A stretch of 64,000 nt of DNA from Toxorhynchites rutilus septentrionalis (taxonomy: Eukaryota > Arthropoda > Insecta > Diptera > Culicidae), in NCBI RefSeq assembly GCF_029784135.1, contig NC_073746.1:71030542-71094541 (forward strand). The letters run 5' to 3'. The stretch's first letter is position 1. The number at the start of each line of letters is the position of its first letter. The notes below the pieces were generated by a model. The model was given only the letters and a program-made list of their open reading frames with translations. It was not told where the DNA came from and did not search any database. This document shows, piece after piece, positions 11,057 to 20,429 of the stretch. The translations under genes were made by a program, and so were the position numbers.

Positions 11057-14000
11057 ATGCCAATGGAGAGAGATTCGGAGATGCAATCCGTTCCCGTTTC
11101 AAACAACATCCCCGCGCACCCGCTGCCGACAGACGCGCTCATCCTCCAGATACTACAGCAGCTTCAACAACAGCAACAAGTCACCAACCAGCTCCTCCAC
11201 AATCAGCAGCAGGTCCACGAGCAGCAACGTGCATTCATCAGCCAGCAGGAAAATGCCCTCCGAAACATTCAAGTTCAGGTACCAACAAACACAGAAGTGA
11301 TCCTCGATTCGCTAGCGAGCAACGTGAAGGAATTCCGCTATGACGTTGAAAGCAACATAACCTTTTCATCGTGGTTCTCGCGCTATGAGGATTTGTTCTC
11401 GCAAGATGCATCCCGTTTAGATGATCCAGCTAAAGTGCGGTTGTTAATGCGGAAGCTCGGCATAGCGGAGCACGAACGATACAGCAGTTTCATACTACCG
11501 AAAACTTCCCAGGAGTTCTCCTTCGCCGATACGGTAGCCAAACTTAGGGGCTTGTTTGGGGCTGCTGAGTCAATTTTCAGCAAACGTTATCGTTGTCTGC
11601 AGGTTTCCAAGAAATCGACGGAAGACTTTGTGACATACGCCTGCCGAATAAATAAAAATTGTGTCGAGTTCGAGCTTGGTGCCCTAACGGAAGAGCAGTT
11701 TAAGGGCTTAATTTTTGTATGCGGATTGAAGTCGGAAGCAGACGCAGAGATTCGGACGCGACTCTTGTCTCGGATCGAGGAGAAAGATGACGTGACTCTC
11801 GAACAACTATCCGCAGAATGCCAACGTCTTATCAATCTACGTCACGACACGGCGTTGATTGAGGAATCTAGCAGGGATGTGCACGCAATCAGGAAGAAGC
11901 GGTTCCAGAGACGGCCAAGAATGAAACAGGATAGCTCCAGTTCACAATCATCACCGGGAGAAAGGAAGAAGGAACCACCAAGTCCGTGTTGGTACTGCGG
12001 CATGATGCACTACACCCGGGACTGTAAATACAAAACACATCAGTGCTCGGAGTGTAGGCATTACGGACATAAAGAGGGTTATTGCGCGAGTTCTAAGAAG
12101 TCCCGACGTAGGCAAACGCATAGAAATATGCGCAACGTTACGGTTGAAACCAAAACCGTTAAGGTGTCTGTGAACAGCGTGCGCGGAAGAAGGAAGTTTG
12201 TATCAGTCGAGATCAACAGCGTTCCAGTCCGGTTGCAGTTCGATTCAGCATCGGACATCAGCGTTATTTCGACTGAGACATGGAAGCATCTCGGAGAACC
12301 ACCTGTCCGCACATCATCAGTGACCGCCAAAACTGCATCAGGCGATCCTCTACAACTATTGTCTGAGTTCGATTGCTCGGTAATGATCAACGGTGTAACG
12401 AAAGTTTGCACGGTTTTCGTCGTGGCACAGGATCTCCACATTCTCGGACTAGATCTAGTGGAAACATTCCAGCTGGATACACTGCCGATGAACGTCCTTT
12501 GTCGTCAAGTCAGCGATTCCAGATCCTATGCTGATCGCCTCAAGCAGACCTACCCATCCGTTTTCAGCACCAGTTTGGGATATTGCACTAAGGTCACCAT
12601 CAAACTGGACCTCAAGCCTGGTCAAAACCCGGTTTTCCGTCCGAAGAGACCTGTGGCATACGCCATGTACCAGGCCGTCGACGAGGAGCTTGATCGACTC
12701 GAGCGTTTGAAGATTATCGAACCAATCGACTACTCGGAGTGGGCCGCTCCGATCGTTGTCGTTCGCAAAGCCAACGGAAACATACGGATATGCGGCGATT
12801 ACTCTACAGGACTGAACAATGCACTCCAACCGCATCAATATCCGTTGCCGTTGCCGCAGGACATTTTCATCAAGCTCGCACACTGCAAGATCTTCAGCAT
12901 TATTGATATGTCGGAATCATACTTGCAGGTCGGAGTCGACGAATCTTCTAGCATGCTTCTTACTATCAACACCCACCGAGGTCTCTACAAGGTAAATCGT
13001 CTCGCACCTGGCGTAAAAGCTGCTCCAGGAGCATTCCAGCAACTAGTGGACACCATGTTGACTGGCCTCAAGCACACTTCCGGTTACATCGATGACATCG
13101 TGGTTGGTGGTGAAACGGAAGAGGAGCACTGGACGAACCTCAATGCCCTGTTCCAGCGTCTACAGGAATTCGGATTCACCGTTCGAATCGAGAAGTGCTC
13201 GTTCGGACGGCAGCAAATCAAATATCTCGGACATCTTCTGGACCAGCACGGCGTTCGACCTGATCCAGCCAAGATCGATGCCATCACACGCATGCCTGCT
13301 CCAACCAACGTCTCAGAGGTGAGATCGTTCCTCGGTGCAATCAATTTTTATGGCAAATTTGTCCAAAATATGCGCGCTCTTCGCCATCCATTGGACGAAT
13401 TGCTGAAAGCAGGTGTCAAATTCGACTGGACATCGCAGTGCCAGGGAGCGTTTGATAAATTCAAAGACATCCTCTCGTCCGATTTGCTACTCACACATTA
13501 CAATCCGAAACTGGAGATAATAGTTTCGGCTGATGCATCGTCAGTCGGCCTCGGGGCAACTATCAGCCACCGGTTCCCCGATGGCTCGATAAAAATTGTA
13601 CAGCATGCCTCCAGAGCCTTAGCACCCGCTGAGCGCAACTATAGCCAACCAGATAGAGAAGGCTTGGCTATAATCTTCGCTGTAACAAAATTTCACCGCA
13701 TGCTCTTCGGTCGAAAATTCCTCCTTCAAACGGATCACGCTCCATTGCTGCGGATATTCGGAAGCAAGAAAGGGATACCAGTATATACCGCCAACCGGCT
13801 CCAACGCTGGGCTTTAATCCTACTAATGTATGATTTCACAATGGAGTATGTAGCCACTGATAAGTTTGGCCATGCAGACGTTCTTTCGCGCCTAATAAAT
13901 AATCACGTGAAGCCTGACGAGGATTACGTCATAGCATCTGTCACCATGGAAGATGACGTCAGGTCAGTAGCGTTCGATCCTTTTAATGTGTTACCTATCA

Positions 14001-15397
14001 ATTTTAGAGAGGTGCAACAAGGCACCCGCACGGATCCGGTGCTCAAGAAGGTCTACCGGTACATCCAAATTGGATGGCCTAAAAGTTTGCCCCGTAACGC
14101 CGATCGAGAGCTCCAACGTTTCCACAATCGACACGAGTCTCTGACCACGGTTCAAGGCTGCATTTTATTCGGCGACAGGCTCGTTATTCCATCCCAGCTG
14201 CGTAAGCGATGCCTCGACGAGCTCCATCGTGGTCATCCGGGCATACAGCGGATGAAAGCACTCTCCCGCAGTTACGTGTATTGGCCATTGCTCGACAGTG
14301 ATATTACCGACTGCGTGAAAGCTTGTACACAGTGTGCTTTGGCGGCGAAATCACCGCCAGTAGCTCTACCAGTACCCTGGCCTAAGTCCACGAGTCCATG
14401 GCAACGGGTCCACGTTGATTACGCTGGTCCCATCAATGGCGACTACTATTTGCTCGCTGTGGACTCCTATTCGAAATGGCCAGAAGTTGTTCAGACAAGT
14501 CGCATAACCAGCGCAGCGACCATCCGCATTCTCCGCAAGATATTTGCTCGTCTAGGGATGCCGGACACATTGGTGTCAGACAATGGCACCCAATTCACCA
14601 GCTCTGATTTCGCTCAGTTCTGCACCAGCAATGGTATAGACCACGTGACTACCGCCCCGTTCCACCCACAATCAAATGGTCAGGTGGAACGTTTCGTGGA
14701 TACGTTTAAGAGAGCGATCAAAAAGGCTCACGAGGGGAGAAGTTCGGTAGAAGAAGCAATCGACATGTTTCTGCTAGCGTATCGAAGTACGCCAAACTGG
14801 TCAGCACCAAATGGCTTTTCGCCTTCGGAACTAATGTTCGGTCGGCGCATACGTACGTGCCTCGAATTACTACGTCCTCCTGCAGAACAATCATCATCGC
14901 CTCCACCTACCAAACCGAAGCGATCCTTCAACTGTAGTGAACCAGTGTACGTCAAATTGTACTCTAAAAACGCCTGGAATTGGGTACCAGGCACAGTTCT
15001 CGAGAAAGTGGGACGAGTAATGTACAACGTTTGGACTGATGGGAGTCGTCTAGTCCGGTCTCACGTTAACCAGATGAGAAGCCGAACATCATCCAGCTCT
15101 ATCGAAGGTTCCGGTAAACCGCCGTCAGCCAGACATAAAACCTTGCCCGTAAGCATTCTCTTGGACACTTGGGGCACACCAACGACTTCGACTGATATAG
15201 CACCTTCGCCATCGCCATCGCTATCACCACCCATGATTCCAATGAGTCCAGTCGTCAGTCCTAGTCAGGAGTCCTCATCATCTTCATCGACGTCTTCCAA
15301 CTTCGAATCAGCTGCAACTAGTACACCAACGATACAGCTTCCACGGCGCTCTTCTAGGCCTAGAAGACCACCTGAACGGCTTAACCTGTATCGATGA
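11057..15397 (+). CDS. Gag-Pol polyprotein of Mag-type Ty3/gypsy element
   Basis: A single intact frame of 1446 codons. Residues 25-65 are Gln-rich. The capsid-like Gag runs to about 300. Two zinc knuckles (CX2CX3HX4C, then CX2CX4HX4C) lie at about 310-342. An aspartic protease has the core FDSAS near 394, a variant of the usual D-T/S-G. The reverse transcriptase (about 520-720) has the active site YIDD near 676. The RNase H (about 820-950) starts with VSADAS. The integrase zinc-binding HHCC region is at about 1053-1095, and its catalytic core has Asp near 1120, SDNGTQF near 1171 and Glu in NGQVERF near 1207. A Ser/Pro-rich tail ends the protein. No stop or frameshift separates gag from pol. 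The product would assemble particles, copy RNA to DNA and integrate it. The start is the first ATG after the primer site that opens this frame. Confidence 0.95.
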   Translation: MPMERDSEMQSVPVSNNIPAHPLPTDALILQILQQLQQQQQVTNQLLHNQQQVHEQQRAFISQQENALRNIQVQVPTNTEVILDSLASNVKEFRYDVESNITFSSWFSRYEDLFSQDASRLDDPAKVRLLMRKLGIAEHERYSSFILPKTSQEFSFADTVAKLRGLFGAAESIFSKRYRCLQVSKKSTEDFVTYACRINKNCVEFELGALTEEQFKGLIFVCGLKSEADAEIRTRLLSRIEEKDDVTLEQLSAECQRLINLRHDTALIEESSRDVHAIRKKRFQRRPRMKQDSSSSQSSPGERKKEPPSPCWYCGMMHYTRDCKYKTHQCSECRHYGHKEGYCASSKKSRRRQTHRNMRNVTVETKTVKVSVNSVRGRRKFVSVEINSVPVRLQFDSASDISVISTETWKHLGEPPVRTSSVTAKTASGDPLQLLSEFDCSVMINGVTKVCTVFVVAQDLHILGLDLVETFQLDTLPMNVLCRQVSDSRSYADRLKQTYPSVFSTSLGYCTKVTIKLDLKPGQNPVFRPKRPVAYAMYQAVDEELDRLERLKIIEPIDYSEWAAPIVVVRKANGNIRICGDYSTGLNNALQPHQYPLPLPQDIFIKLAHCKIFSIIDMSESYLQVGVDESSSMLLTINTHRGLYKVNRLAPGVKAAPGAFQQLVDTMLTGLKHTSGYIDDIVVGGETEEEHWTNLNALFQRLQEFGFTVRIEKCSFGRQQIKYLGHLLDQHGVRPDPAKIDAITRMPAPTNVSEVRSFLGAINFYGKFVQNMRALRHPLDELLKAGVKFDWTSQCQGAFDKFKDILSSDLLLTHYNPKLEIIVSADASSVGLGATISHRFPDGSIKIVQHASRALAPAERNYSQPDREGLAIIFAVTKFHRMLFGRKFLLQTDHAPLLRIFGSKKGIPVYTANRLQRWALILLMYDFTMEYVATDKFGHADVLSRLINNHVKPDEDYVIASVTMEDDVRSVAFDPFNVLPINFREVQQGTRTDPVLKKVYRYIQIGWPKSLPRNADRELQRFHNRHESLTTVQGCILFGDRLVIPSQLRKRCLDELHRGHPGIQRMKALSRSYVYWPLLDSDITDCVKACTQCALAAKSPPVALPVPWPKSTSPWQRVHVDYAGPINGDYYLLAVDSYSKWPEVVQTSRITSAATIRILRKIFARLGMPDTLVSDNGTQFTSSDFAQFCTSNGIDHVTTAPFHPQSNGQVERFVDTFKRAIKKAHEGRSSVEEAIDMFLLAYRSTPNWSAPNGFSPSELMFGRRIRTCLELLRPPAEQSSSPPPTKPKRSFNCSEPVYVKLYSKNAWNWVPGTVLEKVGRVMYNVWTDGSRLVRSHVNQMRSRTSSSSIEGSGKPPSARHKTLPVSILLDTWGTPTTSTDIAPSPSPSLSPPMIPMSPVVSPSQESSSSSSTSSNFESAATSTPTIQLPRRSSRPRRPPERLNLYR

Positions 15398-15403
15398 TTC
15401 TAA

Positions 15404-15413
15404 CGAGGGGAGA
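15404..15413 (+). other. polypurine tract of the LTR element
   Basis: GAGGGGAGA directly abuts the 3' LTR, the position of the plus-strand primer in LTR retrotransposons. Confidence 0.75.
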
Positions 15414-15705
15414 TGTTGCGACAACTGGAATTGAACACTGGAAACACGGGCAGTGTGCAAGTGTTCCATTGTTTTCTCGCTGTGCTCTTCGTGTGACAGC
15501 TCTCGACTATCACAACGATTGACGTCATCAACAGCATCATCCGGAACCGCCATCTTAAAAAAGTGTTTCATTGTCGTTTTGTAGAACACACGTTTTTGTA
15601 TTGTCTATCTAATAAATGTAGTTTTATATATTCGTTTACGTCCGCGTTTTATATTGTTCGAATGACTACCACGTCACGGCCAGCCTCACGCAACGCGGCG
15701 TAACA
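15414..15705 (+). repeat. 3' LTR
   Basis: Same 292-bp sequence as the 5' LTR and followed by the ATTTC target duplication at 15706-15710. Confidence 0.95.
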
Positions 15706-15765
15706 ATTTCAATTACAAAAAGGTACTTTTTTTTGTGTTCAAAATTCACCGAATGTTGTAGGAAT

Positions 15766-16047
15766 ATCAGAGAGAGAGAGAGTGAGAGAGAGAGAGTGAG
15801 AGAGAGAGTGAGAGAGAGAGTGAGAGAGAGAGTGAGAGAGAGAGTGAGAGAGAGAGTGAGAGAGAGAGAGAGTGGGAGAGAGAGAGAGAGAGAGTGAGAG
15901 AGAGAGTGAGAGAGAGAGAGAGTGAGAGAGAGAGTGAGAGAGAGAGTAAGAGAGAGAGTGAGAGAGAGAGTGAGAGAGAGAGTGAGAGAGAGTGAGAGAG
16001 AGAGTGAGAGAGAGTGAGAGAGAGAGTGAGAGAGAGTGACAGGGAGA
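15766..16047 (+). repeat. GAGAGAGT-type microsatellite (5' flank of LINE)
   Basis: About 280 bp of (GA)n interrupted regularly by T, mostly in 8- to 12-base units such as GAGAGAGT. It ends in the target duplication of the R1-clade LINE. The same type of sequence resumes at 21245 beyond the LINE poly-A, so the LINE split one array. Both minus-strand Ser/Leu-repeat ORFs here are artefacts. Confidence 0.95.
16033..16047 (+). other. target-site duplication (5' copy) of the R1-clade LINE
   Basis: AGAGTGACAGGGAGA, repeated at 21244-21258 after the poly-A. The first A is ambiguous with the poly-A, so the duplication is 14-15 bp. Confidence 0.85.
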
Positions 16048-16052
16048 AAAAT

Positions 16053-17435
16053 ATGAATAGTTGCAATAACACACCAACAAACGATGGAGAGGAGAATGTG
16101 TTCGCGAGAAGCGGACGAATGCTGAGGTCACCTGTCACTCGAGTAGCCACAACGAGTACAAGCAACACAAAACCACAAGAAGTGTTTGCTGCCCAAGCAT
16201 TCCAAGGAGATCTTGGCTCCGTACAGAGCCAGTTGTTTACGCTGACCTCAAGCGCATCCCAAGAAGGGCAACTTGGGAGGCTCAGCATCACGGACGTTAG
16301 GAAAAAGGTCAACGAACTTTACGAGTTCGTAAAGGACAAAAACAATGTCCACTTAAAAATAAAACATCTGGTGACGAGCATCAGATCGGTCGTCATGGTT
16401 GCTGAACGCGAGCATAAGGAGCTGCAGATGAGAGCAGAGGGTGCTGAAAAGGCTCTGCTCGAGGCGAATGAGAAACCCGTCGAGATACTTGAGACGCCGA
16501 AGGGTCCTCTGAACACACGATCGGACAAGAGAAGGAGGGACACCCCAGGAGAAGAAGAAGAGCTGAAAAAGGCCAAGAACGATCTGAGTAACGCGAAAGG
16601 AGGTGAAAGCAGTGAATGGCGTACTGTCGATAACCAGGCAGAAAAACGCAAAAAACAGAAGGAGAAGAAGAAAAAAGTTGAGCAGGAAAAGATGAAACTC
16701 GGACCTCGAGTGGAGCGAATCAAGGGCGATGCTTTGATCGTTGAAGTGTCAGCAGGAGTATCGTATGCAGCTATCCTTCGGAAAGTGAGAGACGATCCGG
16801 AGTTGCAGACACTGGGCGAGAACGTCGTGAAAACTAGGCGCACGCAGAAAGGCGAGATGCTCTTCGAGCTTAAAAAAGATCCAGCGGTTAAGAGCTCTGC
16901 TTTCAAACAACTCATTGAGAAGTCACTAGGGGAGGAGGCGAAGGTGAGAGCTCTCTCTCAGGAATCAACCATCGAGTGCCGGTATCTGGACGAAATCACG
17001 ACTGTTGAGGAATTGAGAACTGCGTTACAGTCACAATGTGACCTTGGCGATGTGCCAATGACAATCCGGCTGAGAAAGGCATACGGTGGGACACAAACGG
17101 CCTCGATACGGCTCTCGAAACAAGCTGCGAATAAACTGGTGGAGAAGGGTAAAATAAAAGTGGGGTGGTCCGTGTGCCCGATGAAAGCTCCCCCTCGTAT
17201 GGCCAAGCAAATGGAGAGATGCTTTCAATGCATGGGCTTCGGTCACCAGGCGAAAAACTGCGGTGGTCCTGACAGATCGAAATTGTGCAGGAAGTGCGGG
17301 ACGGAAGGTCACGTTGCTAGAGACTGCACAAAGCAACCGAGGTGCATGTTGTGCAAGGAGGAGGACGGAAACGACCACGTCACAGGTAGCTTCAAATGTC
17401 CGGCGTACAAAAAGGCGATTGCGGGTTCGCAGTAA
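16053..17435 (+). CDS. R1-clade LINE ORF1 (Gag-like nucleic-acid-binding protein)
   Basis: 460 residues from the ATG at 16053. The frame is open upstream to another ATG at 16014 inside the GA microsatellite, which would add 13 Arg/Glu-rich residues. I chose 16053 because it is the first ATG inside the element. A long charged, Lys/Glu-rich segment (about 130-225) may be coiled or basic RNA-binding. Three zinc knuckles close the protein (about 390-445): CFQCMGFGHQAKNC, CRKCGTEGHVARDC, and a longer CMLC...H...C. Proteins of this type package the element RNA and bring it to the nucleus. The stop codon overlaps the probable ORF2 start as TAATG. Confidence 0.9.
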   Translation: MNSCNNTPTNDGEENVFARSGRMLRSPVTRVATTSTSNTKPQEVFAAQAFQGDLGSVQSQLFTLTSSASQEGQLGRLSITDVRKKVNELYEFVKDKNNVHLKIKHLVTSIRSVVMVAEREHKELQMRAEGAEKALLEANEKPVEILETPKGPLNTRSDKRRRDTPGEEEELKKAKNDLSNAKGGESSEWRTVDNQAEKRKKQKEKKKKVEQEKMKLGPRVERIKGDALIVEVSAGVSYAAILRKVRDDPELQTLGENVVKTRRTQKGEMLFELKKDPAVKSSAFKQLIEKSLGEEAKVRALSQESTIECRYLDEITTVEELRTALQSQCDLGDVPMTIRLRKAYGGTQTASIRLSKQAANKLVEKGKIKVGWSVCPMKAPPRMAKQMERCFQCMGFGHQAKNCGGPDRSKLCRKCGTEGHVARDCTKQPRCMLCKEEDGNDHVTGSFKCPAYKKAIAGSQ

Positions 17436-17437
17436 TG
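17433..17437 (+). promoter_or_regulatory. TAATG stop-start overlap between ORF1 and ORF2
   Basis: The TAA of ORF1 (17433-17435) overlaps an ATG (17435-17437) in the ORF2 frame. In the R1-clade element SART1 a UAAUG of this kind is known to couple ORF2 translation to ORF1 termination. Here the same arrangement is seen and the mechanism is inferred. Confidence 0.7.
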
Positions 17438-20389
17438 GAGGTTACCCAGCTCAACCTCAATCATTGCGACATAGCACAGCAATTGTTGTGGCAGTCAACA
17501 ACTGAAACTAAATGCGACGTTGCAATGATCGCAGAACCGTACCGAGTTCCTCGCGATAACGGAAAATGGGTGGTGGATAAAGCAGGGATGGCTGCAATAC
17601 TAGTGATGGGAAGGTACCCCATCCAAGAAGTGGTGGAAAGCTCACAGGAAGGTTTCGTGATCGTCAAAATCAACGGAATCTTCATGTGTAGTTGCTATGC
17701 ACCCCCAAGATGGTCAGCGGAGCAGTTTCACGAGATGTTGGACGTACTCACGGATAAGGTCAGCGGCCGCAAACCAGTCATCATCGGAGGAGACTTCAAC
17801 GCCTGGGCTGAGGAGTGGGGAAGCAGATGCACCAACGCCAGGGGGTACATCCTACTAGAAGCCTTCGCAAAACTAGACGTCACACTTCTGAACGAAGGCA
17901 CTAGCAGCACCTTTCGAAGGGACGGCCGCGAATCCATCATCGATGTAACTTTCTGCAGTCCATCACTGGCGGCTAATACGAAGTGGAGAGTGTCGGAGGG
18001 ATACACACACAGCGACCACCAGGCAATCCTGTATAGTGTCGGCCAACGGAATCCCGCAGCGGTACGGAATACAAAAACCTTTGAGCGGAAGTGGAGGACA
18101 AAGGTTTTTGACAAGGAGCTTTTCGTCGAAGCACTACGCATAGACAGCAGAACTCTTAATCTGAGCGCCGACGGGCTGACAGGAACATTGGTGAGGGCAT
18201 GCGATACAGCGATGCCGAGAAGACTGAACCCGACGAATGAACGACGTACAGCCTACTGGTGGAACGAGACACTCAGCATCCTCCGCGCTAACTGTCTACG
18301 AGCCAGAAGAAGAGTCCAGAGGGCACGAACCGATGTAGAGAGAGAGGAGCACCGCGCGTCTTTCCGAGCGACCAGAGCCGCCTTGAAACGAGAGATACGT
18401 AGGAGCAAATCGAACTGCTATAGGGAGCTGTGTCGAGACGTCGACGCAAATCCTTGGGGTGAAGCATATCGAATCGTGATGGCGAAATTCCGTAGTTCAA
18501 CGACTCCCATGGAATTATGTCCGGAAAAACTCGAGGTCATTGTGAATGGACTCTTTCCGCAGCACGACCCACCGACGTGGCCACCCACACTGTACGGTGA
18601 GGACGAAGCAGAGAACGCACAAGTCACCAACGAAGAACTCATCGCGGTGGCAAAAGGTCTAAAGTTGAAAAAAGCACCCGGCTCCGACGGAATCCCCAAT
18701 GTGGCCCTGAAATCGGCGATCCTTGCTTTCCCCGACATGTTCAGGGTGGTGCTGCAGAAATGCCTGGATGACGGTCTCTTCCCTGCGGAATGGAAGATAC
18801 AAAAGTTGGTGCTGCTCCCGAAACCAGGAAAGCCACCTGGAGATCCAGCGTCGTATAGGCCTATTTGTTTGTTGGATACTTTGGGAAAGCTCTTGGAAAG
18901 GGTTATTCTCAACAGACTGGTGAAATGCACGGAGGATGACCACGGATTGTCGAAAATGCAGTTCGGGTTCCGGAAAGGAAAGTCGACAGTGGACGCTATT
19001 CGGACAGTTATCGAGAAAGCTCAGGTCTCGCTTAAACAAAAACGAAGAGGCGACCGTTACTGCGCGGTGATTTTGATTGACGTGAAGAACGCCTTCAATA
19101 GTGCCAGCTGGGAGGCCATCGCCGAGGCGCTACACAGATTGAAGGTCCCTAGCTACCTGTACAGGATACTGAGGAGTTATTTCCAGAATCGGATCCTGGT
19201 ATACAACACAGACAGGGGACAGATAGTGAAGAATATCTCGGCGGGAGTTCCACAAGGTTCCATCCTAGGTCCTACGCTTTGGAACACGATGTACGACGGT
19301 GTTCTAAGGCTGAAGCTACCCAGAGGTGTGGAGATCGTGGGCTTCGCGGACGACATCGTAACAACGGTAATCGGCGAGACGCTTCAGGAGGTGGAAATGT
19401 TGGCGACTGAGGCTGTAGACATGATCGGTAGTTGGATGGACAGCGTAAAGCTCCAGATGGCACATCACAAAACCGAGGTGCTGTTAGTGAGCAATCGTAA
19501 GGCAGTGCTGCGGGCAGAGGTATCTGTCGGAGGACATACCATCGTTTCGAAGCGGGCGGTGAAGTACCTCGGAGTCATGATCGACGACCGGCTGAACTTC
19601 AACCAGCACGTCGACTATGCATGTGGGAAGGCGTCAAAGGCCATCAACGTGGTGGCGAGGATCATGCCAAATAGCTTTGGCCCAAGCAGCAGCAAGAGGC
19701 GTCTCTTGGCAAGTGTATCTTCGTCGATACTGAGGTATGGTGGCCCTGCCTGGTTGGCGGCTCTGGAAACCCACCGAAATCGGAGGAAGCTGAACAGCAC
19801 ATTCCGACTCATGGCCATGCGAGTCGTAAGTGCTTATAGGACCATTTCGACAGAAGCTGTGTGTGTAATCGCCGGAATGATTCCCATCTGCATCACTCTG
19901 GCGGAAGATAGCGAGTGCTACAAGCGACGGGAAAGCAGAGGTATCCGGAAATTGATGAGAGCGGAGTCGTTGGACAAATGGCAGTATGAATGGGATACGG
20001 CAGAAAATGGTAGATGGACGTACAGGCTGATACCGGTACTTTCGACCTGGTTGAACAGGAAACACGGTGAAGTTAACTTTTACTTGACGCAGTTTCTGTC
20101 TGGGCATGGCTGTTTCAGGCAATATCTACACCGGTTCGGGCACGCAGCTTCACCCCTCTGTCCGGAGTGTGGAGATATGGAGGAAACACCGGAGCACGTC
20201 GTTTTTGTCTGTCCCAGGTTCACCGAAAGGCGCGAGGGGCTGCCTGCACTTCATGTCGAGAATATTGTGGAGGAGATGTGTCGCGACGAGATGATCTGGA
20301 ATGCCGTGAGCAGTGCAATCACACAAATCATGTCGGAGCTGCAGCGAAGGTGGAGGGCTGACCAAAGTGCTGACAACGTCCGACGGTGA
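17435..20389 (+). CDS. R1-clade LINE ORF2 (endonuclease-reverse transcriptase)
   Basis: 984 residues from the ATG in TAATG; the open frame also has an earlier ATG at 17396 inside ORF1. The endonuclease occupies about 1-225, with the first-strand motif NLNHC, AEPYRVP, the IIGGDFNAW catalytic motif near residue 115 and the SDHQAILY motif near 193. The reverse transcriptase (about 400-700) shows APGSDGIPN, ASYRPICLLDTLGK, MQFGFRKGKSTVDAI, IDVKNAFNSASW, AGVPQGSILGPTLWN and the active site FADDI near 635. A C-terminal CX2CX8HX4C lies near 907-925. The protein should nick its target and prime reverse transcription from element RNA. No stop or frameshift is present. Its expected role in target choice is discussed under findings. 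Confidence 0.95.
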   Translation: MEVTQLNLNHCDIAQQLLWQSTTETKCDVAMIAEPYRVPRDNGKWVVDKAGMAAILVMGRYPIQEVVESSQEGFVIVKINGIFMCSCYAPPRWSAEQFHEMLDVLTDKVSGRKPVIIGGDFNAWAEEWGSRCTNARGYILLEAFAKLDVTLLNEGTSSTFRRDGRESIIDVTFCSPSLAANTKWRVSEGYTHSDHQAILYSVGQRNPAAVRNTKTFERKWRTKVFDKELFVEALRIDSRTLNLSADGLTGTLVRACDTAMPRRLNPTNERRTAYWWNETLSILRANCLRARRRVQRARTDVEREEHRASFRATRAALKREIRRSKSNCYRELCRDVDANPWGEAYRIVMAKFRSSTTPMELCPEKLEVIVNGLFPQHDPPTWPPTLYGEDEAENAQVTNEELIAVAKGLKLKKAPGSDGIPNVALKSAILAFPDMFRVVLQKCLDDGLFPAEWKIQKLVLLPKPGKPPGDPASYRPICLLDTLGKLLERVILNRLVKCTEDDHGLSKMQFGFRKGKSTVDAIRTVIEKAQVSLKQKRRGDRYCAVILIDVKNAFNSASWEAIAEALHRLKVPSYLYRILRSYFQNRILVYNTDRGQIVKNISAGVPQGSILGPTLWNTMYDGVLRLKLPRGVEIVGFADDIVTTVIGETLQEVEMLATEAVDMIGSWMDSVKLQMAHHKTEVLLVSNRKAVLRAEVSVGGHTIVSKRAVKYLGVMIDDRLNFNQHVDYACGKASKAINVVARIMPNSFGPSSSKRRLLASVSSSILRYGGPAWLAALETHRNRRKLNSTFRLMAMRVVSAYRTISTEAVCVIAGMIPICITLAEDSECYKRRESRGIRKLMRAESLDKWQYEWDTAENGRWTYRLIPVLSTWLNRKHGEVNFYLTQFLSGHGCFRQYLHRFGHAASPLCPECGDMEETPEHVVFVCPRFTERREGLPALHVENIVEEMCRDEMIWNAVSSAITQIMSELQRRWRADQSADNVRR

Positions 20390-20429
20390 AAGGTGAACAA
20401 CGGCGACGGCTGTTGCAAGAGATGGTACC

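Larger units (their letters stand above)
10657..15705 (+). mobile_element. complete Ty3/gypsy LTR retrotransposon, Mag-type
   Basis: A 5049-bp element with two 292-bp LTRs of TGTTG...TAACA type, a primer-binding region, one uninterrupted gag-pol frame, a purine tract and a 5-bp target duplication (ATTTC). The LTRs show no difference by eye, so the insertion is recent. There is no env. The RT block with STGLNNALQPHQYPLPLP and INTHRGLYKVNRL is the style of the Mag lineage. The lineage call is from recalled motifs and needs a phylogeny. It lies in the same orientation as the ZAD gene, inside its presumed intron. Confidence 0.95.

Noticed and set aside
11587..13804. Minus-strand ORFs inside the Mag-type gag-pol
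   Set aside because: Shadows of an unambiguous plus-strand polyprotein.
15739..16312. Long minus-strand ORFs made of Ser-Leu repeats
   Set aside because: They are translations of the GA-rich microsatellite and run antisense into LINE ORF1; low complexity and no independent support.
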